The notes under the pieces were generated by a model, which did not search any database, was not told where the DNA came from, and saw only the letters and a program-made list of their open reading frames with translations. This document shows, piece by piece, positions 24,534 through 34,871 of a DNA stretch of 64,000 nt. The position numbers and the translations under genes were made by a program. How positions within the stretch are numbered: the stretch's first letter is position 1; every line of letters starts with the position of its first letter. The DNA is from Streptomyces sp. NBC_00464 (GTDB lineage: Bacteria > Actinomycetota > Actinomycetes > Streptomycetales > Streptomycetaceae): assembly GCF_036013915.1 (NCBI RefSeq), contig NZ_CP107899.1, positions 2,666,001 to 2,730,000 of the forward strand, given 5' to 3'.

Positions 24534-25913
24534 ATGTCTGTCGACACCGTGTCCCTGACCGGCTGGGGCCGTACCGCCCCGACGACCGCGCTGCGCTTCC
24601 ACCCCCGTAGTTACGAGGAGGCCGTCGCCGCGGTGCGCGGCTGCGGGCCGCGCGGCTCGATCGCCCGCGGCCTGGGCCGGGCGCACGGCGACGCGGCGCA
24701 GAACGCCGGGGGTTCCGTCCTCGACATGACGGGTCTCGACCGGATCCGCACCATCGACGCCGGGGCCGGCCTCGTGGTGTGCGACGCGGGGGTGAGCCTG
24801 CACCGGCTGCTGGAGGTGCTGCTGCCGCTCGGCTGGTTCCTGCCGGTGACGCCCGGCAGCCGGTACATCACGGTGGGCGGGGCGATCGGCTCCGACGTCC
24901 ACGGTCACAACCACCGCACCGCCGGCTCCTTCTCCCGCCACGTCACGGAGTTCGAGCTCCTCACCGCGGACGGCGGGATCCGTACGGTCCGCCCCGGCAC
25001 CCCGCTCTTCGACGCGACCGCGGGCGGCCTGGGCCTGACCGGAGTGGTCCTCTCGGCCACGCTGCGGTTCCATCCCGTCGCGACGTCCCTGATGTCGGTG
25101 GACACCGAACGGGCCCTCGATCTCGACGACCTGATGACGAGACTGGCCGCCGGCAGCCGCCGCCACCGCTACGCGTCGGCCTGGGTCGACCTGACCGCAC
25201 GCGGCCGGTCGACGGGACGCGGCGTCCTGACCCGGGGAGAGCACGCGCCCCCGCACATGCTCCCGGCGCACGCCCAGCGCACGCCGTTGGCCTTCCGCCC
25301 CACCGCGCCGCCCCTCGCACACTCCCTCGTACCGGACCTGGCACCGGGGCCCGGCATCGGTCCCGCCGGGCTGTTCGGCCGCATGTCCGCCGCCGCGTTC
25401 AACGAGCTCCGCTACCGTCGCGCGCCCCGGTCCCGCACCGGTGAACTCCAGCGGATCTCCACGTTCTTCCACCCCCTGGACGCCGCGCCGCACGCGCCCC
25501 GGATCCACGGCCGGGGCGGCTTCGTGCACTACGAGTTCGCCGTCGGGGACAGGCGGGCGGAAACACTGCGCCGGATCGTCGGGCAGGTCTCGCAGCGGCG
25601 CTGCCCGTCGTACCTGGCCGTGCTCAAACGGTTCGGCCCCGGCGATCCCGGCTGGCTGTCCTTCCCGGAAGCCGGCTGGAGCCTCGCCCTCGACCTGCCC
25701 GCGGCCCTGCCGGGACTGGCCCGCTTCCTCGACCGCATGGACGAGGAGGTGGCGGCGGCGGGCGGCCGGGTCTGCCTGACGGCCGACTCCCGGCTGCGGC
25801 CCGACGCGCTGGCCGCGATGTACCCGCGGCTGGGTGAATTCCGGCAGCTGCGGGCCGAGTTGGACCCGAACGGGGCGTTCCGCTCGGACCTTTCGCGCCG
25901 GCTCTCCCTCTGA
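24534..25913 (+). CDS. dprE1: DprE1-like FAD-dependent oxidoreductase
   Basis: A 459-residue homologue of DprE1, the flavoenzyme that with DprE2 epimerises decaprenylphosphoryl-ribose to the arabinose donor. Matches to the mycobacterial protein run end to end: LTGWGRTAP near residue 8, RGLGRAHGDAAQNAGG, LPVTPGSRYITVGGAIGSDVHG, NHRTAGSF, GGLGLTGVV, FFHPLDAAP and RAELDPNGAFRSDL. By my alignment, the position of Cys387 of M. tuberculosis DprE1 (the benzothiazinone target) is Ala 385 here, and the active-site Lys418 position is Ala 417. The substrate may therefore differ. A dprE2 homologue follows after 95 bases, supporting a two-step oxidation/reduction. Confidence 0.8.
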   Translation: MSVDTVSLTGWGRTAPTTALRFHPRSYEEAVAAVRGCGPRGSIARGLGRAHGDAAQNAGGSVLDMTGLDRIRTIDAGAGLVVCDAGVSLHRLLEVLLPLGWFLPVTPGSRYITVGGAIGSDVHGHNHRTAGSFSRHVTEFELLTADGGIRTVRPGTPLFDATAGGLGLTGVVLSATLRFHPVATSLMSVDTERALDLDDLMTRLAAGSRRHRYASAWVDLTARGRSTGRGVLTRGEHAPPHMLPAHAQRTPLAFRPTAPPLAHSLVPDLAPGPGIGPAGLFGRMSAAAFNELRYRRAPRSRTGELQRISTFFHPLDAAPHAPRIHGRGGFVHYEFAVGDRRAETLRRIVGQVSQRRCPSYLAVLKRFGPGDPGWLSFPEAGWSLALDLPAALPGLARFLDRMDEEVAAAGGRVCLTADSRLRPDALAAMYPRLGEFRQLRAELDPNGAFRSDLSRRLSL

Positions 25914-26008
25914 CCTCACTCCGCTGTCCCGCTGGTCTCCCGCTGCCGGCGCGACGACCGCCGCCCCGCCACGCGCCCCCAATTCCGCCTTCAGTAAGGA
26001 GCGTTCTC

Positions 26009-26809
26009 GTGAAGGATGCCTTCGGTGCCCCGCAGTCCCTGCTCATCCTCGGCGGCACATCGGAGATCGGGCTCGCCACCGCACGCCGCCTGATCGCCCG
26101 CCGCACCCGCACGGTCTGGCTGGCCGGACGCCCCTCCCCCGCCCTGGAGTCGGCCGCGGCCGAACTGCGCGGCCGGGGCGCCTATGTCCGTACCGTCGAC
26201 TTCGACGCCCTGGACACCGAGTCCCACGAGACCGGCCTCGGCAAGATCTTCACCGAGGGCGACATCGACATGGTCCTCCTCGCCTTCGGCATCCCCGGCG
26301 ACCAGGAGCGCGACGAGGAGGAGCCGCTCGCCGCGGTCCGGGTCGCCCAGACGAACTACACGGGGGCCGTCTCCGCCGGGCTGGTGTGCGCCGGCGCACT
26401 CCAGGCGCAGGGGCACGGGTCGCTGGTGGTGCTCTCCTCGGTGGCGGGGGAGCGCGCCCGGCGCGCGGACTTCATCTACGGGTCGAGCAAGGCGGGTCTG
26501 GACGCGTTCGCGCAGGGGCTCGGGGACGCCCTGCACGGGACGGGCGTGCATGTGATGGTCGTACGCCCCGGTCTCGTCCGGCCGTCGACCGCACCGGCCG
26601 GGTCCGGCGCGGCGGCGGCCCAGGCGCCGCTCGCGATGATCCCGTTCACCCGGACCCCGCTCGTGACCACGCCCGACGCGGTCGCGGAAGCGATCGTGAC
26701 GGGGCTGCGGAGGCGTTCGGAGACGGTGTGGGTGCCGGGGGCGCTGCGGGCCGTGATGTCGGCACTGCGGCACGTGCCGCGGCCGCTGTTCCGGCGTCTG
26801 CCGGTCTGA
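26009..26809 (+). CDS. dprE2: DprE2-like short-chain dehydrogenase
   Basis: A 266-residue SDR. The NAD(P)-binding motif is LLILGGTSEIGLATARRL; the catalytic Ser is in VVLSSVAGERARRADF and the YxxxK pair in IYGSSKAGLDAF. Close similarity to mycobacterial DprE2 is seen at FDALDT-SH, the NYTGAVSAG helix, and the C-terminal VMSALRHVPRPLFRRLPV. DprE2 reduces the 2-keto intermediate left by DprE1. The start is GTG with AAGGAG eight bases upstream. It is likely co-transcribed with the DprE1-like gene. Confidence 0.82.
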   Translation: MKDAFGAPQSLLILGGTSEIGLATARRLIARRTRTVWLAGRPSPALESAAAELRGRGAYVRTVDFDALDTESHETGLGKIFTEGDIDMVLLAFGIPGDQERDEEEPLAAVRVAQTNYTGAVSAGLVCAGALQAQGHGSLVVLSSVAGERARRADFIYGSSKAGLDAFAQGLGDALHGTGVHVMVVRPGLVRPSTAPAGSGAAAAQAPLAMIPFTRTPLVTTPDAVAEAIVTGLRRRSETVWVPGALRAVMSALRHVPRPLFRRLPV

Positions 26810-26829
26810 GCGGACGGCCCGGACTTCCC

Positions 26830-27420
26830 TCAGGTGTGGAGCGAGGGCTCGTCCACGGAGCTGCCGTTCTGCGCGGGCACGGCGGGGCCGGCGCCGCCCG
26901 CTCCGAACGGGAACTCGTTGATCTTGCGCCAGACGCTGTCCACGCCCTGCTCGTACAGGGCGAAGGAACCGCAGGTCCAGGACGCCTCGTAGTCGCTGAG
27001 CTCCGCGTAGGCCCGGTCCATCGCCGCTTCGGAGATGCCGTGCGCCACGGTCACATGCGGGTGGTACGGGAACTGGAGCTCGCGCACCAGCGGCCCGGAG
27101 GCGTCCCGGACCCGCTTCTGGAGCCAGGAGCACGCCGAGGCACCCTCGACGACCTGGACGAAGACGACCGGCGAGAGCGGGCGGAAGGTGCCCGTGCCGG
27201 ACAGCCGCATCGGGAAGGGACGGCCGCCGGTCGCGATCGCGGCCAGATGCGCCTCGACCGCGGCCAGGTCGGCCGCCTCCGCCTCGGTCGGCGGCAGAAG
27301 GGTGACGTGGGTGGGAATGCCGTGTGCGGCAGGGTCCCCGAAGCTCGCGCGCCGCTCCTGGAGCAGGCTGCCGTAGGGCTCCGGGACCGCGATCGAAACG
27401 CCGAGCGTTACGGTCCCCAC
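26830..27420 (-). CDS. 2'-5' RNA ligase/2H phosphoesterase family protein
   Basis: A 196-residue protein with the paired HxT motifs of the 2H phosphoesterase superfamily: THVTLLPPT near residue 35 and HPHVTVAHG near residue 120. Such proteins hydrolyse or ligate 2',5'- or cyclic phosphodiesters in RNA or nucleotides; the substrate is not known here. I chose the GTG at 27420 because GAGGAG lies six bases ahead; an ATG 13 codons earlier has no such site. It lies 105 bases downstream of trpS on the same strand and may be co-transcribed. The last 20 residues are low-complexity. Confidence 0.82.
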   Translation of the reverse strand: MGTVTLGVSIAVPEPYGSLLQERRASFGDPAAHGIPTHVTLLPPTEAEAADLAAVEAHLAAIATGGRPFPMRLSGTGTFRPLSPVVFVQVVEGASACSWLQKRVRDASGPLVRELQFPYHPHVTVAHGISEAAMDRAYAELSDYEASWTCGSFALYEQGVDSVWRKINEFPFGAGGAGPAVPAQNGSSVDEPSLHT

Positions 27421-27525
27421 GTCGTTCTCCTCAATCCTCGATGGTCTGTTTTCAGCCACTGACAGCCAATGCTCTACGCCGCCAGTGTGCCGCCTGTGGA
27501 GGTCCTGACGCCAGGGTCCTTGGAC

Positions 27526-28539
27526 TCAGTGCTTGGCGGACAGAAGGCCCATCCGCTCGTAGGTCACCGCCAGGGTCTCGGCGGCGACGGCCCGTGCCTT
27601 CTCCGCTCCCTTGGCCAGGATGGAGTCCAGCGTCTCGGTGTCGTCGAGATATTCCTGGGTGCGGTCGCGGAACGGTGTGACGAAGTCGACCATGACCTCG
27701 GCGAGGTCGGTCTTCAGCGCACCGTAGCCCTTGCCCTCGTACTTCTGCTCCAGGTCGGCGACGGACGTGTCGGTGAGGGTCGAGTAGATGGACAGCAGAT
27801 TGCTGACCCCCGGCTTCTCGGCCGGATCGAAGCGGATCACGGTGTCGGTGTCCGTGACGGCGCTCTTCACCTTCTTGGCGGTCGTCTTCGGCTCGTCGAG
27901 GAGGTTGATCAGACCCTTGGGGTTCGCCGTCGACTTGCTCATCTTCGCGGACGGGTCCTGCAGGTCGTAGATCTTCCCGGTCTCCTTGAGGATGTACGGG
28001 TCCGGCACGGTGAAGGTGTCCCCGTAGGTGCCGTTGAACCGCTCGGCGAGATTGCGGGTCAGCTCCAGGTGCTGGCGCTGGTCCTCGCCCACCGGGACCT
28101 GGTCGGCCTGGTAGAGCAGGATGTCGGCGACCATCAGCAGCGGATAGGTGAAGAGCCCCACCGTGGTGCGGTCACTGCCCTGCTTGGCCGACTTGTCCTT
28201 GAACTGCGTCATCCGGGACGCCTCGCCGAATCCGGCCAGGCAGTTCATGACCCATCCGAGCTGGGCGTGCTCGGGCACATGGCTCTGGACGAAGAGCGTG
28301 CAGCGCTCCGGGTCCACCCCGGCGGCGAGCAGCTGGGCGACGGCGAGCCGGGTGTTGGCACGCAGCTGTGCGGGGTCCTGCGGGACGGTGATCGCGTGCA
28401 GGTCGACCACCATGTAGAAGGCGTCGTGGGAATCCTGCAGGGCCACCCACTGGCGGACCGCGCCGAGGTAGTTGCCGAGGTGGAACGAGCCTGCGGTGGG
28501 CTGGATTCCGGAGAGCACACGGGGACGTTCAGAGGCCAT
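27526..28539 (-). CDS. trpS: Tryptophanyl-tRNA synthetase
   Basis: A 337-residue class I aminoacyl-tRNA synthetase charging tRNA-Trp. The HIGH-like signature is [12 protein letters not shown] near residue 17, and the KMSKS loop is [13 protein letters not shown] near 200. Other family features are VDLHAIT, the [20 protein letters not shown] helix and the [14 protein letters not shown] substrate loop. Length is typical. Streptomycetes often hold a second TrpRS linked to indolmycin-type resistance; nothing here identifies which paralogue this is. Confidence 0.95.
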   Translation of the reverse strand: MASERPRVLSGIQPTAGSFHLGNYLGAVRQWVALQDSHDAFYMVVDLHAITVPQDPAQLRANTRLAVAQLLAAGVDPERCTLFVQSHVPEHAQLGWVMNCLAGFGEASRMTQFKDKSAKQGSDRTTVGLFTYPLLMVADILLYQADQVPVGEDQRQHLELTRNLAERFNGTYGDTFTVPDPYILKETGKIYDLQDPSAKMSKSTANPKGLINLLDEPKTTAKKVKSAVTDTDTVIRFDPAEKPGVSNLLSIYSTLTDTSVADLEQKYEGKGYGALKTDLAEVMVDFVTPFRDRTQEYLDDTETLDSILAKGAEKARAVAAETLAVTYERMGLLSAKH

Positions 28540-28751
28540 GAAGTCATTGTCTCAGGTGCGGAACCGATCTCGGGCAGCCGGTGTAAGAAAGGTGTGAGGA
28601 CGCAGGAGGGCCCCTGCGGACGGGCCGGAAGCCCTCACGGCAGCGGACGACGCGGGCGCGCCGTGAAGTGAAGGTTTCCTCGTGGGAGATCCGACCGACG
28701 ATACAAAGTGGGCACCATCCCAGCCCGGGCCGCACGACGAACGGAGATCCC

Positions 28752-29957
28752 GTGTCGACCACGGAAACCGCCATCGCCTCCGCCGAGGCGCACAGTGCGC
28801 ACAACTACCACCCGCTGCCCGTCGTCGTCGCGACGGCGGACGGCGCCTGGATGACCGATGTCGAGGGCCGGCGCTACCTCGACATGCTCGCCGGTTACTC
28901 GGCGCTCAATTTCGGCCACGGCAACCGCCGACTCATCGACGCGGCCAAGGCACAGCTGGAGCGGGTGACCCTCACCTCACGGGCCTTCCACCACGACCGC
29001 TTCGCCAACTTCTGTACGCAGCTCGCCGAGCTGTGCGGCATGGAGATGGTCCTGCCGATGAACACCGGGGCGGAGGCCGTGGAGACCGCGGTGAAGACCG
29101 CCCGCAAGTGGGGCTACCGGGTCAAGGGCGTCCCGGACGGGATGGCGAAGATCATCGTCGCCGCCGACAACTTCCACGGCCGGACGACGACGATCGTCAG
29201 CTTCTCCACGGACCACGAGGCGCGCGCGGACTTCGGTCCGTACACACCGGGGTTCGAGATCGTGCCGTACGGGGACCTGACCGCGCTGCGCGAGGCCATG
29301 ACCGAGAACACCGTGGCGGTGCTGCTGGAGCCGATCCAGGGCGAGGCCGGGGTGCTGGTCCCGCCGCCCGGCTATCTCCCCGGGGTCCGGGAGCTGACCC
29401 GCGAGCGGAACGTGCTGTTCATCGCGGACGAGATCCAGTCGGGCCTCGGCCGGACCGGGAAGACCTTCGCCTGTGAGCACGAGGGTGTCGTGCCCGACAT
29501 GTACGTGCTCGGCAAGGCGCTGGGCGGAGGCGTGGTGCCGGTGTCGGCGGTGGTGTCGTCGGCGGCGGTGCTGGGGATCTACCGGCCCGGGGAGCACGGC
29601 TCGACGTTCGGCGGCAATCCGCTGGCGTGCGCGGTCGCGCTGGAGGTCATCGCGATGCTGCGCACCGGTGAGTACCAGCAGCGGGCGGCGGAGCTGGGCG
29701 AGCACCTTCATCAGGAGCTGGGCCTGCTGGTGGGCGGCGGCGCGGTCGAGGCGGTGCGGGGCCGTGGGCTGTGGGCGGGCGTCGACATCGATCCGGGCCG
29801 CGGCACGGGACGGCAGATCTCCGAGAAGCTGATGGACCGGCGGGTGCTGGTGAAGGACACCCACGGTTCGACGATCCGCATCGCCCCACCGCTGGTGATC
29901 AGCAAGGAGGACCTGGACTGGGGGCTGGAGCAACTGCGCGAGGTGTTGCGGGGCTGA
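28752..29957 (+). CDS. rocD: Ornithine aminotransferase
   Basis: A 401-residue PLP-dependent class III aminotransferase, converting ornithine and 2-oxoglutarate to glutamate semialdehyde and glutamate in arginine catabolism. Seen: NYHPLPVVV, the GYSALNFGHGN motif, MNTGAEAVETAVKTAR, and the PLP lysine in MYVLGKALGGGVVPVSAV. The cofactor-binding Asp lies in FIADEIQSGLGRTG, and STFGGNPLAC is also typical. The GTG has GGAGATCCC upstream. The long leader in the same frame is low-complexity and was not included. The next gene, a DMT transporter, starts 40 bases on. Confidence 0.92.
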   Translation: MSTTETAIASAEAHSAHNYHPLPVVVATADGAWMTDVEGRRYLDMLAGYSALNFGHGNRRLIDAAKAQLERVTLTSRAFHHDRFANFCTQLAELCGMEMVLPMNTGAEAVETAVKTARKWGYRVKGVPDGMAKIIVAADNFHGRTTTIVSFSTDHEARADFGPYTPGFEIVPYGDLTALREAMTENTVAVLLEPIQGEAGVLVPPPGYLPGVRELTRERNVLFIADEIQSGLGRTGKTFACEHEGVVPDMYVLGKALGGGVVPVSAVVSSAAVLGIYRPGEHGSTFGGNPLACAVALEVIAMLRTGEYQQRAAELGEHLHQELGLLVGGGAVEAVRGRGLWAGVDIDPGRGTGRQISEKLMDRRVLVKDTHGSTIRIAPPLVISKEDLDWGLEQLREVLRG

Positions 29958-29997
29958 TCCCTGAGGGATCGCGCGCCCCCGCCAGTAGAGTCCCCGT

Positions 29998-30870
29998 GTG
30001 CTCCTGGGGATGATCTGCGCGCTCGCTTCCGCGGTCTGCTTCGGCACGGCCTCCGTACTTCAGGCCGTCGCCGCGCGGGCCGCCAGCGAGCCCGGGGCCG
30101 GTGCGGGGGTGGATCCGGCGCTGTTGCTGCGGGCCCTTCGCCAGTGGCGGTACGTGGCCGGGCTCGCCCTCGACGGCCTCGGTTTCGTCTTCCAGATCAT
30201 CGCCCTGCGTTCCCTGCCCATCTATGCGGTGGGCGCCGCCCTGGCCGCGAGTCTCGCCGTGACCGCGGTCGTCGCCGCCCGGCTGCTCGCGGTGCGGCTG
30301 AGCACCACCGAGTGGACGGCCGTCGCCGTGGTCTGCGCGGGCCTCGGCCTGCTGGGGCTCTCCTCCGGCGAGGAGGGGCAGGCGGCCGGATCGGACGCGC
30401 TGCGCTGGTCGATGCTCGGCATCGCCGTCGCCGTCCTGCTGACCGGCGCCGCGGCCGGCCGGCTGCCCGAGCGGGCGCGCGCCCTCGTCCTGGGACTCGG
30501 TGCGGGCTGCGGTTTCGGGGTGGTGGAGGTCGCCGTCCGGCTGATCGACGACGTGTCACCGTCCGCGCTCGTGACCAATCCCGCCGTCTACGCGCTGCTG
30601 GTGGGCGGCGGTTCCGCGTTTCTGCTGCTCACCTCGGCGCTGCAGCGCGGTTCGGTGACGACGGCCACGGCCGGGATGGTGCTGGGCGAGACGATCGGGC
30701 CCGCGCTGGTGGGGGTCATCTGGCTCGGGGACCGTACGCGCGACGGACTCGGCTGGCTCGCGGTCACCGGCTTCGCGGTGGCCGTGGCGGGAGCGCTGGC
30801 CCTGGCCCGGTTCGGCGAGGCCCCGGCGGACACTCCGAAGCCCGCGCTTCCGGGCGGCGTACATCCGTAG
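29998..30870 (+). CDS. DMT/EamA-like membrane transporter
   Basis: A 290-residue integral membrane protein with about nine to ten short transmembrane helices in two related halves, matching the drug/metabolite transporter fold (LGMICALASAVCFGTASVLQ; LPIYAVGAALAASLAVTAVVAARLL; TATAGMVLGETIGPALVGVIWLGD). The substrate is unknown. The GTG has no ribosome site, but a TAGAGT box ends seven bases ahead, which is consistent with a leaderless transcript of its own. It is convergent with the MocR gene, six bases apart, with no visible terminator between them. Confidence 0.8.
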   Translation: MLLGMICALASAVCFGTASVLQAVAARAASEPGAGAGVDPALLLRALRQWRYVAGLALDGLGFVFQIIALRSLPIYAVGAALAASLAVTAVVAARLLAVRLSTTEWTAVAVVCAGLGLLGLSSGEEGQAAGSDALRWSMLGIAVAVLLTGAAAGRLPERARALVLGLGAGCGFGVVEVAVRLIDDVSPSALVTNPAVYALLVGGGSAFLLLTSALQRGSVTTATAGMVLGETIGPALVGVIWLGDRTRDGLGWLAVTGFAVAVAGALALARFGEAPADTPKPALPGGVHP

Positions 30871-30876
30871 GACCCG

Positions 30877-32280
30877 TCACGGCAGGATCCGGCAGAGGGC
30901 GTCCAGTGCGCCCGCCCAGGCGCTGTCGGTCGGCGTTCCGTAACCGATGACCAGCGCCTCGCGCCGCACCTCGGCGTCCGGGTGCCGGAAGAAGGACAGC
31001 CCCTGCACGGCGAGCCCCTGCCAGGCCGCTGCCCGAACCACCTCGGCCTCGCTGCCCTCGGGAAGTTCGAGCACGGCGTGCAGCCCGGCGGCGATCCCGC
31101 TGACCCGGATGGCGGGGGCCCGCTCCGCCAGGGCCGCGACCAACTGGTCGCGGCGGTTGCGGTAGCGCAGCCGCATGGAGCGCACATGCCGGTCGTACGC
31201 GCCGGAGGCGATGAACTCCGCCAGGGTCAGCTGGTCCAGCGCGCTCGACGCCCAGTCGCTCCAGCCCTTGGCCTCGGTCACCTCGCCCACCAGCGACTGC
31301 GGCACCACCATCCACCCCAGCCGCAGCCCCGGCGCCAGTGACTTGCTGGCCGTCCCCAGGTACACGACGCGTTCGGGGTCCAGTCCCTGGAGTGCGCCGA
31401 CCGGCTGGCGGTCGTAGCGGAACTCCCCGTCGTAGTCGTCCTCCAGGACCAGCCCGCCGGTGCTACGCGCCCAGTCGACCGCCGCGGCCCGCCGGTCGGG
31501 GTGGAGCGGCACCCCGGTCGGGAACTGGTGAGCGGGTGTCAGGAGCACCGCGCCCGCGCCCCGCATCCCGTTCAGTTCACCGGTCCGGGAGCCGAGTCCG
31601 TCGAGCGGCAGGCAGGGGGTGCGCAGCCCGGCACCGGTGAGCAGGCCCGTGTGCGGGTCCAGTCCGTACGACTCGACGGCGACCTCGCGCACCCGGCGCT
31701 CCCGCAGCACCGCGCCCATCATCCTCAGCCCGTGGACGAAGCCGGCGCAGACCATGATGCGTTCGGGTTCCGCGTACACCCCGCGGGCCCGTGCCAGATA
31801 GTCGGCGAGCACGGTGCGCAGCTCGATGCGGCCGCGCGGGTCGCCGTATCCGAAGGCGTCGTTGGGCGCGCGGGTGACGGCGCGGCGGGCCGCCTTCAGC
31901 CATTCGGCGCGCGGGAACGTGGCCAGGTCGGGCGAGCCGGGCATCAGGCTGTACGCGGGACTGCTGCGGGGCGGCCGGGTACGCGGCGTCCTGGTGGCGG
32001 ACGGGCGCGGCTCGGACCGCTGCGCCACCCGGGTGCCCGAGCCCTGCCGGGCGGTGAGCCAGCCCTCGGCGACCAGTTCCGCGTAGGCGTCGGCGACGGT
32101 GTTGCGGGCGATGCCCAGGTCGGCGGCGAGGGTCCTGGACGAGGGCAACCGGGTCCCGGGCGCCAGCCGGCCGGTCCTGGCCGCCTCCCGCAGGGCGTCC
32201 ATGAGACCGGTCCGCAGCCCGCTCGATCCGGTCAGGTCGAGGTGCAGGTCGGCACCGAAAGTGGCCCAGGGATCCGTCAT
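30877..32280 (-). CDS. MocR-type GntR/aminotransferase regulator
   Basis: A 467-residue fusion regulator. Residues 15-90 form a GntR winged helix (LPSSRTLAADLGIARNTVADAYAELVAEGWL, then the wing TARQGSGTRVA). The rest is a fold-type I aminotransferase domain that binds PLP, with HQFPTGVPL, VLEDDYDGEFRYD and the PLP lysine in YLGTASKSLAPGLRLGW. MocR proteins usually act on divergent neighbours, often involving vitamin B6 or amino-compound metabolism. Here the divergent neighbour encodes an AhpD-like protein, only 47 bases away. Confidence 0.92.
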   Translation of the reverse strand: MTDPWATFGADLHLDLTGSSGLRTGLMDALREAARTGRLAPGTRLPSSRTLAADLGIARNTVADAYAELVAEGWLTARQGSGTRVAQRSEPRPSATRTPRTRPPRSSPAYSLMPGSPDLATFPRAEWLKAARRAVTRAPNDAFGYGDPRGRIELRTVLADYLARARGVYAEPERIMVCAGFVHGLRMMGAVLRERRVREVAVESYGLDPHTGLLTGAGLRTPCLPLDGLGSRTGELNGMRGAGAVLLTPAHQFPTGVPLHPDRRAAAVDWARSTGGLVLEDDYDGEFRYDRQPVGALQGLDPERVVYLGTASKSLAPGLRLGWMVVPQSLVGEVTEAKGWSDWASSALDQLTLAEFIASGAYDRHVRSMRLRYRNRRDQLVAALAERAPAIRVSGIAAGLHAVLELPEGSEAEVVRAAAWQGLAVQGLSFFRHPDAEVRREALVIGYGTPTDSAWAGALDALCRILP

Positions 32281-32284
32281 GGAA

Positions 32285-32320
32285 ATGGACCATACAGGTG
32301 CGCCACTGACCGCGTAGCGT
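32285..32320 (+). promoter_or_regulatory. Putative MocR-controlled promoter
   Basis: In the 47 bases between divergent genes a TAGCGT -10 box (32315-32320) ends seven bases before the ATG at 32328, implying a leaderless mRNA. The -35 position is poor (ATACAG), as expected for an activated promoter. A short palindrome ATGGACCAT (32285-32293) lies just upstream and could form part of the activator site. Confidence 0.4.
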
Positions 32321-32327
32321 CATATCC

Positions 32328-32834
32328 ATGACGACGAACGAGAACAGCCCCACGACCTCCGAGTACACCGCCGAGCACACCCCGCGCATGCAGTGGACCC
32401 AGCACGCCCCCGACGTCTACAAGGCGATGGCCCGCATGGACGGCGCCGCCGCCAAGGGGCTCGATCCGGTCGTGGCCGAGCTCGTGAAGATCCGGTCCTC
32501 GCAGCTCAACCACTGCGCGTTCTGCCTCGACATGCACACCAAGGACGCACTCGCCGCGGGTGAGTCCGTGCAGCGGATCGTGCAGCTCAGCGCCTGGGAG
32601 GAGTCGCAGCACTTCTACACGCCGAAGGAGATCGCGGCGATCGAGCTGACCGAGGCGGTCACCGTCCTGACCGACGGCTTCGTGCCCGACGAGGTGTACG
32701 CGAAGGCGGCCAAGCACTTCGACGAGACCGAGCTCGCCCACCTCATCGCCGCGATCATCGCGATCAACGCCTGGAACCGGTTCGCCGTGACCACCCGCAT
32801 GGTCCCGGGCCACTACACGCCCGGCGACCACTGA
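32328..32834 (+). CDS. Carboxymuconolactone decarboxylase/AhpD-like protein
   Basis: A 168-residue AhpD-fold protein with the redox motif NHCAFCLDMHTKDALAAG (CxxC plus the His six residues after the first Cys) and a preceding Glu in ELVKIRSSQ, the set used in alkylhydroperoxidase-type proton relay. The family includes antioxidant disulfide reductases and true decarboxylases; the CxxC favours the first. It is divergent from a MocR gene and followed after 46 bases by a PEP-mutase family gene, probably in one transcript. The full N-terminus PTTSEYTAEHTPRMQW is typical of the family. Confidence 0.9.
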   Translation: MTTNENSPTTSEYTAEHTPRMQWTQHAPDVYKAMARMDGAAAKGLDPVVAELVKIRSSQLNHCAFCLDMHTKDALAAGESVQRIVQLSAWEESQHFYTPKEIAAIELTEAVTVLTDGFVPDEVYAKAAKHFDETELAHLIAAIIAINAWNRFAVTTRMVPGHYTPGDH

Positions 32835-32880
32835 TCCAGGCACCGCCACCCCGCACCACCCACCTCAGGAGCCTTCCGCG

Positions 32881-33609
32881 ATGACCGCGTCCGACCTCCG
32901 CGCGCTGCACCTCAGCCGCACTCCCGGCGATCCGCTGGTCCTCCCCGGCCCGTGGGACGCCGCGAGCGCCCGCGTCCTGGCGGACGCGGGGTTCCCCGCC
33001 CTGGCCACCCCGAGCGCGGGGATCGCGGCCTCGCTCGGATACGAGGACGGGGCCACGCCCGCTGCCGAGATGTTCGCGGCGGTGGGGCGGATCGCCCGCG
33101 CCGTCTCCGTACCCGTGTCGGCCGATATCGAGGCGGGGTACGGGCTGGCGCCCCGGGAGCTGGTGGAGCGGCTGCTCGGCGCCGGGGCCGTCGGCTGCAA
33201 TCTGGAGGACACGGTGGACGGGGTCCTGGTGGACGCCCGATGGCAGGCGGACCGGCTGGCCGAGGTGCGGGCGGCCGCCGGGGACAAGCTGTTCGTCAAC
33301 GCCCGGGTGGACACGTACGTCACCGGGGTGCCGGAAGGCACGGACCAGGAGGCCGAGACCGTGCGCCGCGCGCTGCTGTACGTGGCGGCGGGCGCCGACG
33401 GCGTCTACCCGATCATGGCGCCGCCCGAGGCACTCCCCCGCCTGGCCGCCGCCGTACCGGTGCCGCTCAACGCCCTTGCCCGGCCGGACGGTCCGGGTCC
33501 GCGGCGCCTCGGCGAACTGGGCGCCGCCCGGGTCACGTTCGGTCCCGGCCTCCAGCGCCGCGCCATGGCGGCCCTGGGCGAGTTCGCCACCGGGCTCCGC
33601 ACGGCCTGA
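32881..33609 (+). CDS. Isocitrate lyase/PEP mutase superfamily protein
   Basis: A 242-residue barrel protein of the PEP mutase/isocitrate lyase superfamily, which forms or breaks C-C or P-C bonds next to carboxylates. Seen: VLPGPWDAASARVLADAGFPA, TPSAGIAASLGYEDG, the metal-binding ADIEAGYG, NLEDTVDG, and FVNARVDTYVTG. Members like this are often called oxaloacetate decarboxylase or 2,3-dimethylmalate lyase, but specificity cannot be read. AGGAGCC stands nine bases before the ATG. Likely co-transcribed with the AhpD-like gene; a perfect 20-base terminator stem follows. Confidence 0.85.
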   Translation: MTASDLRALHLSRTPGDPLVLPGPWDAASARVLADAGFPALATPSAGIAASLGYEDGATPAAEMFAAVGRIARAVSVPVSADIEAGYGLAPRELVERLLGAGAVGCNLEDTVDGVLVDARWQADRLAEVRAAAGDKLFVNARVDTYVTGVPEGTDQEAETVRRALLYVAAGADGVYPIMAPPEALPRLAAAVPVPLNALARPDGPGPRRLGELGAARVTFGPGLQRRAMAALGEFATGLRTA

Positions 33610-33626
33610 GGACCCCCGAACCGGAA

Positions 33627-33670
33627 ACGCCACCGCCCCCGGCAGCGACTGCTGCCGGGGGCGGTGGCGT
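33627..33670. terminator. Terminator between the PEP-mutase family gene and mdh
   Basis: A perfect 20-base stem (outer ACGCCACCGCCCCCGG, inner GGCAGC) around a four-base GACT loop. It lies between convergent genes and can stop transcription from both sides. Confidence 0.9.
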
Positions 33671-33696
33671 CCGTGTGTCCCTGGGGGACGGACGGA

Positions 33697-34848
<1,152 letters not shown>

Positions 34849-34871
34849 TCACCCGGCTCCGCGACCCCGGC

